Of a DNA stretch of 64,000 bases, positions 1 through 7,205 are shown piece by piece (position 1 is the stretch's first letter; the number at the start of each line of letters is the position of its first letter). The stretch is from the NCBI GenBank assembly GCA_031390755.1, contig JANMTS010000035.1:1-64000 (forward strand), read 5' to 3'. The position numbers and the translations under genes were made by a program. Origin of the DNA: DATMER01 sp031390755. GTDB lineage: Bacteria > Acidobacteriota > Thermoanaerobaculia > Multivoradales > UBA5704. The notes under the pieces are model-generated. The model was not told the origin of the DNA. It made no database searches and saw only the letters and a program-made list of their open reading frames with translations.

Positions 1-251
1 GGCGAGGTGAGCTTTCTGGGAGACGAGGTGAGCTTACTGGAAGACGAGGTGAGCTTGCTGGGAGACGAGGTGAGCTTACTGGAAGACGAGGTGAGCTTGC
101 TGGAAGACGAGGTGAGCTTGCTGGAAGACGAGGTGAGCTTACTGGGAGACGAGGTGAGCTTACTGGAGGCGAGGTGAGCTTGCTGGGGGGCGAGGTGAGC
201 TTGCTGGGGGGCGAGGTGAGCTTGCTGGGGGGCGAGGTGAGCTTGCTCGAA
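1..251. repeat. 21-bp tandem repeat (minisatellite), 12 units
   Basis: Twelve near-identical units follow one another, each built on GACGAGGTGAGCTTRCTGGR. All are 21 bp except the eighth (148-167), which has lost one base, so the seven-codon reading frame (DEVSLLG/E on the plus strand) is broken there. The first units begin with the window, so the array extends to the left of it. The last four units share a GGC/GGGG variant, which suggests recent amplification at that end. No coding role is supported. It abuts a transposase remnant. Confidence 0.9.
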
Positions 252-430
252 GCGAGCACCTGTACCGGTAGAAAGAATCTTTCCGAGGCCGACACCCAGC
301 GCTTGCCGGCCACCAAGGGGCCACCTCCTGGCACGATGCAGTGCAGGGGCGGGTGCAGCACAAGCGGCTGGCCCCAGGTGTGGAGAACCGCCAGGACTCC
401 CAGGCGAATCCCGAGATGCTTCGGTTGGCA
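252..430 (-). pseudogene. IS91-family transposase remnant
   Basis: The minus strand reads without a stop for about 58 codons as a stretch typical of the middle of IS91/IS801-type transposases: a GVLAVLHTWGQ block, an HPPLHCIVPGGG block (normally HPHxHCVVPGGG), then KRWVSASERFFLPVQVL. An in-frame TGA at 431-433 cuts it upstream and the 21-bp minisatellite replaces it downstream. Only about one seventh of a full-length transposase is left. The second His of the HPHxH motif is Pro here, so this is a decayed relic. Recognition is from memory of the family. Confidence 0.75.
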
Positions 431-438
431 TCAACGCG

Positions 439-750
439 CTACGTAGCGAGTTGTTGTTCGCGTACCGGAACCGCACGCTCGATGTCTTGCAGGGTAGGCA
501 AGGTCTTCAAGTCGTAGTTGGCCTGCATGACCAGCCATGACGTCGCATCACCGCCAAAGTGCTTTGCCAAGCGCGCGGCGGTGTCCGCTGTCACGGCGCG
601 CCGCTCCTTGACGATTTCGTGGATACGAGTTGCCGGTACATCCAGAGCTACGGAGAGTGCATTGACGCTCAGCCCGAGCGGAACAAGATAGTCCTCGCGC
701 AGTACTTCGCCAGGGTGGACCGGACGCATGCGATTGATAGGACGTGTCAT
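439..750 (-). CDS. higA: HigA-family antitoxin (XRE-type HTH)
   Basis: A 103-residue protein beginning MTRPINRMRPVHPGEVL, the characteristic N-terminus of HigA/VapI-type antitoxins, followed by a helix-turn-helix at about residues 28-60 (LSVNALSVALDVPATRIHEI). Such proteins bind their own promoter and neutralise a RelE/HigB mRNA interferase. The internal ATG at 748-750 is chosen because it gives the family N-terminus; a longer frame exists upstream but reads through the higB remnant out of frame. The toxin gene that should precede it is reduced to a fragment at 761-835, so this is an orphan antitoxin. Confidence 0.88.
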   Translation of the reverse strand: MTRPINRMRPVHPGEVLREDYLVPLGLSVNALSVALDVPATRIHEIVKERRAVTADTAARLAKHFGGDATSWLVMQANYDLKTLPTLQDIERAVPVREQQLAT

Positions 751-760
751 ATTCGTTCCT

Positions 761-835
761 TCAGTGGTAGTCAACGATCTCAACGTCCATCGGACCGACA
801 TCAGCCCATACGAAGCAGCCTTGGCCAGAGACCGG
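761..835 (-). pseudogene. 3' remnant of higB toxin
   Basis: Ten bases upstream of higA the minus strand encodes 24 codons ending CFVWADVGPMDVEIVDYH and a TGA. This is the conserved C-terminus of HigB/RelE-type toxins (xxCFVWxDG...VEIVDYH). The preceding in-frame codon is the TGA at 836-838, which also serves as the stop of the unrelated 141-residue gene, so the first three quarters of the toxin are gone. The spacing to higA matches an intact higBA operon. Confidence 0.8.
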
Positions 836-1261
836 TCAGTCTCCGGTGCGGGACCAGCGGTCATGCGGAATGGCGTGAGATTCGAGGAACTCGGAGAGGC
901 CTGCAGCGTCCTCTCCGCTGAAGCGCTCTCCGAGGGCGGCGAGAACATTGCCGGTCGCGTCCAGCGCGCGAAGCAGAGCGGGGACGCCGGAGGCGGGTAT
1001 CGTCCATTTCCACTCATACTCCCGCTCACCGAAGATCCGCTCGACTCCGTCTCCATGGTCGAGGCCCTCGATCAGCACATCGCCGCCGGAAGTCAAGGAC
1101 GCTTCCAGCAGGCGCGAGCCGTCAGCGTCGTTCACCTTGCGCAGAACGATGTAGGAAGCGCTCGATTTCGGTTCGCTCGCCTTGCCGCGGCGAAACGCCC
1201 GCCAAAGGAACAGAGCCAGCAAGACGGCCAGGAGCAGCGCAGAAACGAGGTCGTTGACCAT
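836..1261 (-). CDS. membrane-anchored hypothetical protein
   Basis: A 141-residue protein not recognised as any family. It has one N-terminal membrane helix (residues 5-21, LVSALLLAVLLALFLWR) followed by a basic stretch RAFRRGK, suggesting an N-out anchor with a soluble cytoplasmic domain of about 110 residues rich in Glu/Gly. The stop codon TGA at 836-838 lies exactly at the break point of the higB remnant, so the C-terminus may have been altered by that rearrangement. It lies 26 bp upstream of the amidase stop on the same strand, downstream in transcription order. Confidence 0.6.
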   Translation of the reverse strand: MVNDLVSALLLAVLLALFLWRAFRRGKASEPKSSASYIVLRKVNDADGSRLLEASLTSGGDVLIEGLDHGDGVERIFGEREYEWKWTIPASGVPALLRALDATGNVLAALGERFSGEDAAGLSEFLESHAIPHDRWSRTGD

Positions 1262-1287
1262 GGGAGAAAGTCTTCTTGCCGATACCG

Positions 1288-2592
1288 CTACAGCGCCAGC
1301 ACCCTCGCCAGCTCGTAGCCCCAGTGCAGGAGATCCTCGTCACCCCGGAAGATGCCGGTCACCTGAAGGCCCATGGGCATCCCGTCCGCGTTGACGCCCG
1401 CCGGCAGGCCGAGCGTCGGCAGGCCGGCGTGCGTCCAGGGGAGGTTCATGACCGGGTTTCCCGTGTTGCCGATCCCGGCCGGCGCCGGTCCCTGGGCGGG
1501 CGGCGAGAGCCAGAGGTCGATGCCGTGCTTCTCCATCAGGTCTTCCAGCTCGTCGCGCAGCTGCGCGCAGCCTTTCCGGTCCTTGTTGAGCTGCCGGCTG
1601 GAGACCTTCTGCCCCTTCTCGATCAGCTCCACGGTCTGCGGTGCGTAGAGATCGCGGTACTGCCGGAACCAGTCTTCGTGGACCTGGGCCGCCTCGGCCG
1701 CGACGAGCCGGCGGTGGCGGGTCTCGATGTCGTCGAAGTCCGCCAGGGCCGGCACGGTCTTGACCTTGTAGCGGGAGGTCAGCCAGTCGCAGGTGTCGCG
1801 GAAGTGCGCCAGCCCCTCGTCGGAGGCCTTGGAGAGGTACGGACCCTCGGGGATGCCGAGCACCGGCCGCCGGAAGATGCTCTCCGAGGACGACGGGAAG
1901 CCCGGGAACAGCGCCAGCGCCACGGTGTGCGCGCTCGCCATGTCTACGGCGAACAGGCCGACGTGGTCGACCGACGGTGCGAGCGGGATGACGCCGGCCG
2001 TGGAGATCAGGCCGTAGCTCGGCTTGAAGCCGATGACCCCGCAGTACGCGGCCGGACGGATGATCGAGCCGATCGTCTGCGTGCCGAGCGCCACCGGGCA
2101 GAAGCCGGACGCCACCGCCGCCGCCGAGCCGCTGCTCGATCCGCCGGGCGTGTGCTCCGGGTTGTGCGGATTGCGCGTCGGTCCGGGCGCGTAGTAGGCG
2201 AACTCGGTGGACACGGTCTTGCCCAGCAGCAGCGCGCCGTCCTTGCGCAGCTGCGTCACGACCTCCGCCTGGGGCCCGGCCAGAACCTCGGGCGGCAGCT
2301 TGCTGCCGGCGCGGGTGGGAAACCCGTCCACGTGGAAGATGTCCTTGACCCCGATCAGGTGGCCGAACACGCTCGGGCGGAAGATGTGCTTCGGATGGGC
2401 GGCCTGGGCCGCGTCCGCGTCCCGGTGCAGGCGGGAGAAGCGGTTCTCCTCCGGCAGGAGGCACTGGACGGTCGGCTCGAGCTCTTCCACCTTGCGGCGC
2501 AGGCGCTCCAGATCCTCGTGCAGGTCCGCAAAACCCTCCAGACGGTAGCGGGACGAAGAGAGGCTGTCCTCCGGCTCGTCGTCCATGTTCAT
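1288..2592 (-). CDS. amidase (amidase signature family)
   Basis: A 434-residue serine amidase that hydrolyses a C-N amide bond of an unknown small substrate. The Ser-cisSer-Lys triad is visible: Lys83 in GVKDI, the Gly/Ser-rich loop GGSSSGSAAAVASG at 150-163, and a nucleophile candidate Ser176 in TQTIGSIIRPA. Length fits the family. The ATG at 2590-2592 overlaps the stop of the 2Fe-2S subunit gene (ATGA), so it is translationally coupled to the molybdenum-hydroxylase genes. It occupies the place where a large molybdopterin subunit would be expected. An allantoate- or nicotinamide-type route is possible but not shown. Confidence 0.9.
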   Translation of the reverse strand: MNMDDEPEDSLSSSRYRLEGFADLHEDLERLRRKVEELEPTVQCLLPEENRFSRLHRDADAAQAAHPKHIFRPSVFGHLIGVKDIFHVDGFPTRAGSKLPPEVLAGPQAEVVTQLRKDGALLLGKTVSTEFAYYAPGPTRNPHNPEHTPGGSSSGSAAAVASGFCPVALGTQTIGSIIRPAAYCGVIGFKPSYGLISTAGVIPLAPSVDHVGLFAVDMASAHTVALALFPGFPSSSESIFRRPVLGIPEGPYLSKASDEGLAHFRDTCDWLTSRYKVKTVPALADFDDIETRHRRLVAAEAAQVHEDWFRQYRDLYAPQTVELIEKGQKVSSRQLNKDRKGCAQLRDELEDLMEKHGIDLWLSPPAQGPAPAGIGNTGNPVMNLPWTHAGLPTLGLPAGVNADGMPMGLQVTGIFRGDEDLLHWGYELARVLAL

Positions 2593-3074
2593 TTCGCCTC
2601 TCCCCCTCGCTCCGCGGCCAGCAGGACCGCGTCGACAATGTGTTGATAGCCGGTGCAGCGGCACAGGTTGCCGGACAGCGCGTGGCGCACCTCCAGCTCC
2701 GTCGGGTGCGGATTCTCCTCGAGAAACGGCACCAGGGTGAGCAGGATGCCCGGCGTGCAGAACCCGCACTGAAGACCATGGGCCTCCCAGAAGGCCTGTT
2801 GTAACGGATGCAGCTCACCTGCTGAGGGTGCCAATCCCTCGACCGTGGTCAGCTCGTGACCCGGAGCCTGCACCGCGAGCATCAGGCAGGAGCGCATGGG
2901 CTCGCCGTCCACCAGGATGGTGCAGGCGCCGCAGACCCCGTGCTCGCAGCCGACGTGGGTGCCGGTGAGGCCGAGGTCGTGGCGCAGGAAGTCGGAGAGC
3001 AGCAGGCGCGGCTCGACCTCGCGCTCGTACGCCTTGCCGTTGACGCGGACGTGGACTCGGTGCGGCGCGGTCAT
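2589..3074 (-). CDS. molybdenum hydroxylase 2Fe-2S subunit (CoxS/XdhC-like)
   Basis: A 161-residue small subunit of the xanthine dehydrogenase/CO dehydrogenase family, carrying two [2Fe-2S] clusters. The plant-ferredoxin cluster ligands are C43, C48, C51 and C63 (CEHGVCGAC...RSC), and the second cluster has C103, C106, C138 and C140 (CGFC...CRC). It passes electrons from the molybdenum site to the FAD subunit. It overlaps the FAD subunit gene upstream by 4 bp and the amidase downstream by 4 bp, so all three form one operon. No molybdopterin subunit is present in the window. Confidence 0.95.
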   Translation of the reverse strand: MTAPHRVHVRVNGKAYEREVEPRLLLSDFLRHDLGLTGTHVGCEHGVCGACTILVDGEPMRSCLMLAVQAPGHELTTVEGLAPSAGELHPLQQAFWEAHGLQCGFCTPGILLTLVPFLEENPHPTELEVRHALSGNLCRCTGYQHIVDAVLLAAERGGEAK

Positions 3075-3982
3075 GGCTTCCTGGTCTCTCCTTTCGCCTT
3101 GGCGAAGGCCTGGCGCAGAACCCGGCCCGTGAGCACCCGGGCCAGGTGGCGCTTGAAGTCTGCCGAGGCGTGGATGTCGCCCGTGGGGTCCATCTCGTCG
3201 CGCGACGCGATGTCGGACGCCTCGGCGACCGCGGCTTCGAACGCCGGTCCCGAATCGCTGCCGATGCCCACCATCCGCCGCGCGGCCCGCAGCGTCTCGA
3301 CCGGTCCGTCGCCGACGCTCAGGAAGACCAGCCGCGCGTCGGAGCAGAGGCCGGCTTCGTCGAGGGTCACCCGCGCCGCGACTCCCACCTGGGCATAGTC
3401 GCCGTGGCGGCGGGCGACCTCCAGGAATGCCCAGCCGGTGCGCGGCGGGGGCGCGGGCAGCGCCACCTCGACGAGCATCTCCTCCGGTTCGAGGACGGTC
3501 GCGAACAGGCCGCAGAAGAAATCGCGGGCGTCAACCCAGCGCTCGCTCCCCGCCCGGCAGAGGCGGACGCGGGCGTCGAGCGCCACGGCCACGGCCGGCA
3601 GCTCGGCAGCCGGGTCGGCGTGGGCGAGGCTGCCGCCGAAGGTGCCGCGGTTGCGGATCTGCGGATGGGCGACGAACGGGATGGTCTCGGCGAGCAGCGG
3701 GGCGAGGCGGGCGACGAGCGGATCGCGCTCCAGGGTGCGCTGGCGGGTCATGGCGCCGATGCGCAGGCCGGTGTCCCCCTCGGGCCCCTCCCGGACATAG
3801 TCGAGCTCGCGCAGCCGGTTGAGGTCGACCAGCAGGGTGGGCTGGGCGAGCCGGAAGTTCATGACCGGGATCAGGCTCTGCCCGCCGGCCAGCAGCTTCG
3901 CCTCCCCGCCGCTGCGGGCGAGGATGTCCAGAGCCGCGTCGAGCGACTCGGGTGCCAGGTACTCGAATGGAGCTGGCTTCAT
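3071..3982 (-). CDS. molybdenum hydroxylase FAD-binding subunit (CoxM-like)
   Basis: A 303-residue medium subunit. FAD-binding motifs are present: AGGQSLIPV at about residues 32-40 and TFGGSLAHADP at about 113-123, followed by the CO-dehydrogenase flavoprotein C-terminal domain. It is the first gene of the three-gene minus-strand operon; an AAGGAGG ribosome binding site lies 4-5 bases before the ATG. The upstream neighbour (DUF1415) is divergent, so a large catalytic subunit is absent on both sides. It probably works with a CoxL-type subunit encoded elsewhere. Confidence 0.94.
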   Translation of the reverse strand: MKPAPFEYLAPESLDAALDILARSGGEAKLLAGGQSLIPVMNFRLAQPTLLVDLNRLRELDYVREGPEGDTGLRIGAMTRQRTLERDPLVARLAPLLAETIPFVAHPQIRNRGTFGGSLAHADPAAELPAVAVALDARVRLCRAGSERWVDARDFFCGLFATVLEPEEMLVEVALPAPPPRTGWAFLEVARRHGDYAQVGVAARVTLDEAGLCSDARLVFLSVGDGPVETLRAARRMVGIGSDSGPAFEAAVAEASDIASRDEMDPTGDIHASADFKRHLARVLTGRVLRQAFAKAKGETRKP

Positions 3983-4039
3983 GCGGCCTCCTTGAGCGGG
4001 GCCATTCTAATTCACCGCGGCTTGCTATGCTCGCCGGCC

Positions 4040-4603
4040 ATGCGAGCCGCCGGCACAGACGCCCTGCCCCCCCTGGACGCCACCCGTCACTGGATCAAAG
4101 CGGCCGTCATCGGCCTGGATCTCTGTCCGTTCGCCCGGGCCGTGTACGACGGCGGCCGGATCCGCTACGTCCTGAGCGCGGCGGAGACGCCGGAGGAGCT
4201 GCTCGGCGATCTGGTAAGGGAGCTGGAGATCCTGGCGGAGGCGGACCCCGACGAGGTCGAGACGACGCTGATCGTCCACCCGCAGGTGCTCGACGACTTC
4301 CTGGACTACAACGACTTTCTGGGGGTGGCCGAGGCGGCCGTGGAGGATCTGGAGCTCGACGGGGTGATCCAGGTCGCGAGCTTCCATCCGCGCTACCGCT
4401 TCGAGGGGACGCCGGAGGACGATCCCGGCAACTTCACGAACCGCTCGCCGCATCCCACGCTGCACCTGCTGCGGGAGGAAAGCGTCGAGAGGGCGGTGGC
4501 CGCGTTCCCCGACGCATCCAGGATCTACGAGAAGAACATCGCCACCCTGCGCCACCTCGGCCTGGAGGGGTGGAACCGGTTGAAGATCGCGGAAAAGCCG
4601 TAG
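4040..4603 (+). CDS. DUF1415 family protein
   Basis: A 187-residue protein matching the DUF1415 family: N-terminal WIKAAVIGLDLCPFARAV, the central TTLIVHPQVLDDFLDYNDFL block, and the FHPRYRFEGTPEDDPGNFTNRSPHPTLHLLRE block with conserved His, Asp and Asn residues. Biochemical function unknown. The ATG at 4040 is the first in-frame start after the upstream stop region and gives the family N-terminus. It is divergent from the molybdenum-hydroxylase operon and runs into a 42-bp repeat array that separates it from a convergent gene. Confidence 0.9.
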   Translation: MRAAGTDALPPLDATRHWIKAAVIGLDLCPFARAVYDGGRIRYVLSAAETPEELLGDLVRELEILAEADPDEVETTLIVHPQVLDDFLDYNDFLGVAEAAVEDLELDGVIQVASFHPRYRFEGTPEDDPGNFTNRSPHPTLHLLREESVERAVAAFPDASRIYEKNIATLRHLGLEGWNRLKIAEKP

Positions 4604-4632
4604 GACGGGCTGCCATCCCCAATTCCCGAAGC

Positions 4633-4884
4633 GCCATCCCAAGAGGGATGGAGGCCGTCCCCGTTTCCCCGACTGCCATCCCAAAAGGGATAGAGGCTAT
4701 CCCTTGTTCCCGAACCGCTATCCCCGAAGGGATGGAGGCCATCCCTTTTACCCGGATCGCCATCCCAAAAGGGATGGAGGCCATCCCCTTTACCCGGACG
4801 GCCATCCCAAAAGGAATGGCCGTCATTCCCGTTTCCCGGACCGCCATTCCCCTTTCCCGAAGGCCCATTCCCGATGGAATGAGG
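4633..4884. repeat. 42-bp tandem repeat array with internal dyads
   Basis: Six units at exact 42-bp spacing (starting at 4633, 4675, 4717, 4759, 4801 and 4843), each beginning GCCATCCC and containing GGGATGGAGGCCATCCC, so every unit can fold into a GGGATGG/CCATCCC hairpin. Degenerate copies extend to about 4910. It lies between two convergent genes. A 14-residue repeat (AIPKGMEAIPFTRT) is open in the plus frame and a similar one in the minus frame, as expected for a 42-bp unit; no start signal supports translation. It could act as a hairpin-rich transcription end region. Confidence 0.85.
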
Positions 4885-4917
4885 GCCGTTCCAGATGGAA
4901 TGGCCCTCGGCGCGGCG

Positions 4918-5523
4918 TCAGCGCTTGTCGAACAGACCGCCCAGCAGGCCGCCGCCCATCCGGGCGACGTCGTCCATGACACTGCCGTCGTTGTTCGAGT
5001 CGAGCAGGTTGCCGAGGATCGAGCCGAGGCCGGAAGGCGCCTGGGCCTGAGCCTGGGCGTTGCCCTGCTGGAGCACGCTCGCGAGGCCGCCCGAGTCGAG
5101 CCCGTTCCGATTGGTCAGCTTGCCGAGGGCGGCGAGCACCAGCGGGGCGAGCATCATGAGGAGCTGGCCGGACTTGTTGGAGTCGAGACCGGTGACCTTC
5201 GAGAGGCCGGACGCCGCGTTGCCCTGGTTGCCGCCGAACACGTGACCCAGGATGCCGGCGCCCATGCCCGAGCTTCCGCCCTGGCCCAGGAAGTCGGTGA
5301 CGTTGTCGAGCAGGCCGCCGTCATGGTCGCGCGTCACCGCCTGATGAAGCGCGGCGGCGCCGCCGGGCTGACTGGCATTCTTGGCAAGCCCGCCCGTGAG
5401 CATCGGAATCGCCGCTCCGATCGCCTGCTGGGCGGTGCCCTCGTCGATCCCAAGCTGCCTGCTGATGGACTGGACGGCATCCGGGCCGAGTTGCGAAGAC
5501 AGTAGATCGACGATCGAGGACAT
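4918..5523 (-). CDS. DUF937 domain-containing protein
   Basis: A 201-residue protein of the DUF937 family. The N-terminal half has the SQLGPDAVQSISRQLGIDEGTAQQAIGAAIPMLTGGLA type helical segment; the C-terminal half is Gly/Asn-rich with GLGSILGNLLDSNNDGSVMDD and a short GGLLGGLFDKR tail. Function unknown; family members are small, glycine-rich and usually cytoplasmic. AAGGAG lies 6 bases before the ATG at 5521-5523, which fixes the start. It is convergent with DUF1415 across the 42-bp repeat array. Confidence 0.9.
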   Translation of the reverse strand: MSSIVDLLSSQLGPDAVQSISRQLGIDEGTAQQAIGAAIPMLTGGLAKNASQPGGAAALHQAVTRDHDGGLLDNVTDFLGQGGSSGMGAGILGHVFGGNQGNAASGLSKVTGLDSNKSGQLLMMLAPLVLAALGKLTNRNGLDSGGLASVLQQGNAQAQAQAPSGLGSILGNLLDSNNDGSVMDDVARMGGGLLGGLFDKR

Positions 5524-5560
5524 GAGGTTCTCCTTGGCTCCGTGGGAGCCTGGACGGGGT

Positions 5561-5947
5561 TCATTCGGTAGGATGTGACGCAACAATCTCTTCGGCCAGC
5601 ACCCGCAGGAGCCGGTCCCGCTGCTCCGGCGTCAGCTCTGTCGGACCACTGAGGTTAGGCCGGAGGCGGCTCACCAGCGCGTCGACGGTGCGCTGGTGTT
5701 CGCCGCGGTCGGCCTTGAGGTCGCGGTAGACCTGCCAGCCGATCTGGGCCAGGCTCACCAGAAGGCTGGCCATCGCGATGCCGGTGCCAGGATCGATCCC
5801 CCGCATCCGGCGGGGCTCCCCTTCCCTCCCGGCATCCCTCTCCTCGGTCCGCGCCGCGGCGCGATCCGTGAGATCCGGAAGGCTCGGATTCAGGTCGGCG
5901 AGCCGGGCCGCGGCACGGCGGGCGATGTCGGAAGCGAGGGTGGCCAT
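5561..5947 (-). CDS. hypothetical protein with one hydrophobic helix
   Basis: A 128-residue protein not recognised. The N-terminus is an amphipathic Ala/Arg-rich helix (SDIARRAAARLADLNP), then a polar linker, one hydrophobic helix at about residues 58-74 (GIAMASLLVSLAQIGWQVY), and a helical C-terminus (LTPEQRDRLLRVLAEEIV). It ends 37 bp before the DUF937 start and may share its transcript. Codon use matches neighbours. Moderately sure it is a gene because its open frame is bounded by sensible signals and its composition is protein-like. Confidence 0.6.
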   Translation of the reverse strand: MATLASDIARRAAARLADLNPSLPDLTDRAAARTEERDAGREGEPRRMRGIDPGTGIAMASLLVSLAQIGWQVYRDLKADRGEHQRTVDALVSRLRPNLSGPTELTPEQRDRLLRVLAEEIVASHPTE

Positions 5948-6001
5948 GAATTGGCCGACATTTTAGCAGAGCCGTTGAAAACTACGCACCGAAGACGCCG
6001 T

Positions 6002-6259
6002 GTAGAGACGCCCCAGTCCGTTACCCGAAACCTGACCGGGTCAGAAACTTCGGGGCGTCTCAACGCCCCAGCCATCGATACAGCCACCTACGGCGTCGTC
6101 CCGTCGCCCTTCACGGGTCGGCCAGGACGCGGCGCAAGGTGCCGAAAGGTGCGGGGATGCGGCGTGCCCTTGTCCGAGGCGATCGTGGTGACGGAGAGGG
6201 AGACGCCCCGAGGTTTCGGACCCGGTAAGGTTGGTGATGTCGGACTGGGGCGTCTCTAC
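6002..6259. repeat. inverted pair of 60-bp palindromic repeats
   Basis: Two 60-bp elements in opposite orientation, 6002-6061 and 6200-6259, start with the identical GTAGAGACGCCCCAGTCCG (the second read on the minus strand) and end with CGGGGCGTCTC. Each element is itself a hairpin, because its GAGACGCCCC and GGGGCGTCTC ends pair. About 138 bp lies between them. The layout resembles REP doublets or a MITE. It fills the gene-free gap 5948-6287, where I see no other feature. Confidence 0.85.
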
Positions 6260-6287
6260 GCGCGCGGGTGCCCGGTGTAGGACAGGA

Positions 6288-7205
6288 TCAATCAATGTCC
6301 ACGTCCACGTCCCGGTCCAGCGTCGCCAGGACGGCCTTGTCCTCGCGCCAGCCGGGCTCGGTGCGGACGAACAGCTCCAGGTAGACGCGGCGCTCCAGGA
6401 ACTCCTCGAGGTCGAGGCGGGCGGCGGTGCCGATGGCCTTGATCATCTGGCCCTGGCGGCCGACCACGATCTTTTTCTGGCCTTCGCGCTCCACCATGAC
6501 CGTGGCGTAGATGCGCGTCAGATCCTTCTCCTCGTCGTCCTCCCAGCGCTCGATCACCACCGCCGTCGAGAACGGCAGCTCCTCGCTGGTCAGCTCCAGA
6601 ACCTTCTCGCGGATGCGCTCCGCCACCAGGAAGCGCTCGGGATGGATGGTCAGCAGCTCGGGGTCGTAGATCGGCTCCCCCTCGGGCAGCAGGTTCCAGA
6701 GGATCTCCATCAGCCGGTCGCAGTTGTCGCCCGAGAGCGCGCTCACCGGAATGATCTCCTCGAACAGGCCGGACTCCGCGTAGTGGGCCATGCGGGGAAG
6801 CAGGCTCGGCTTGCTCACCCGGTCCACCTTGTTGAGGATCAACACCCGCGGCGACCCCTCGGCCTTGCCCACCAGGTCGAGCATGTAGGCGTCGCCCCCG
6901 CCCGTCTTCTCGGAGACGTCAACTAGAAGACAGAGGACATCCCCGTCGTTCATGGCGTCCATGGCGTGCCGGACCATCTGGCGGTTCAGGCGGTGCAGCG
7001 GCTTGTGGATGCCGGGCGTGTCGTAGAACACCATCTGGCCGCGCTCCTCCGAGAGGATGCCCACCAGCCGGTTGCGCGTGGTCTGCGGCTTGTCCGACAC
7101 GATGGCGACCTTCTCGCCCAGGAGCCGGTTCATCAGGGTCGACTTGCCCGCGTTCGGACGCCCCACGAAGGTGACGGTCCCCGCTTTCTTGCCTGCTGCG
7201 GTCAT
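6288..7205 (-). CDS. era: GTPase Era
   Basis: A 305-residue Era GTPase that binds 16S rRNA near its 3' end and assists 30S maturation. G1 GRPNAGKS at 15-22, G2 in QTTRNR, G3 DTPG at 62-65, G4 NKVD near 125 and G5 SAL are all present; the C-terminal KH domain includes IVVGRQGQMIKAIG. Its start overlaps the stop of the CBS-domain gene upstream. It is the last gene of the conserved phoH-pgpH-ybeY-corC-era run. Confidence 0.97.
   Translation of the reverse strand: MTAAGKKAGTVTFVGRPNAGKSTLMNRLLGEKVAIVSDKPQTTRNRLVGILSEERGQMVFYDTPGIHKPLHRLNRQMVRHAMDAMNDGDVLCLLVDVSEKTGGGDAYMLDLVGKAEGSPRVLILNKVDRVSKPSLLPRMAHYAESGLFEEIIPVSALSGDNCDRLMEILWNLLPEGEPIYDPELLTIHPERFLVAERIREKVLELTSEELPFSTAVVIERWEDDEEKDLTRIYATVMVEREGQKKIVVGRQGQMIKAIGTAARLDLEEFLERRVYLELFVRTEPGWREDKAVLATLDRDVDVDID

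Noticed and set aside
3952..5505. Long plus-strand reading frame across DUF1415, the 42-bp repeats and DUF937
   Set aside because: It is out of frame with DUF1415 and antisense to DUF937; it stays open only because of high GC and the 42-bp period. No ribosome site or family match.
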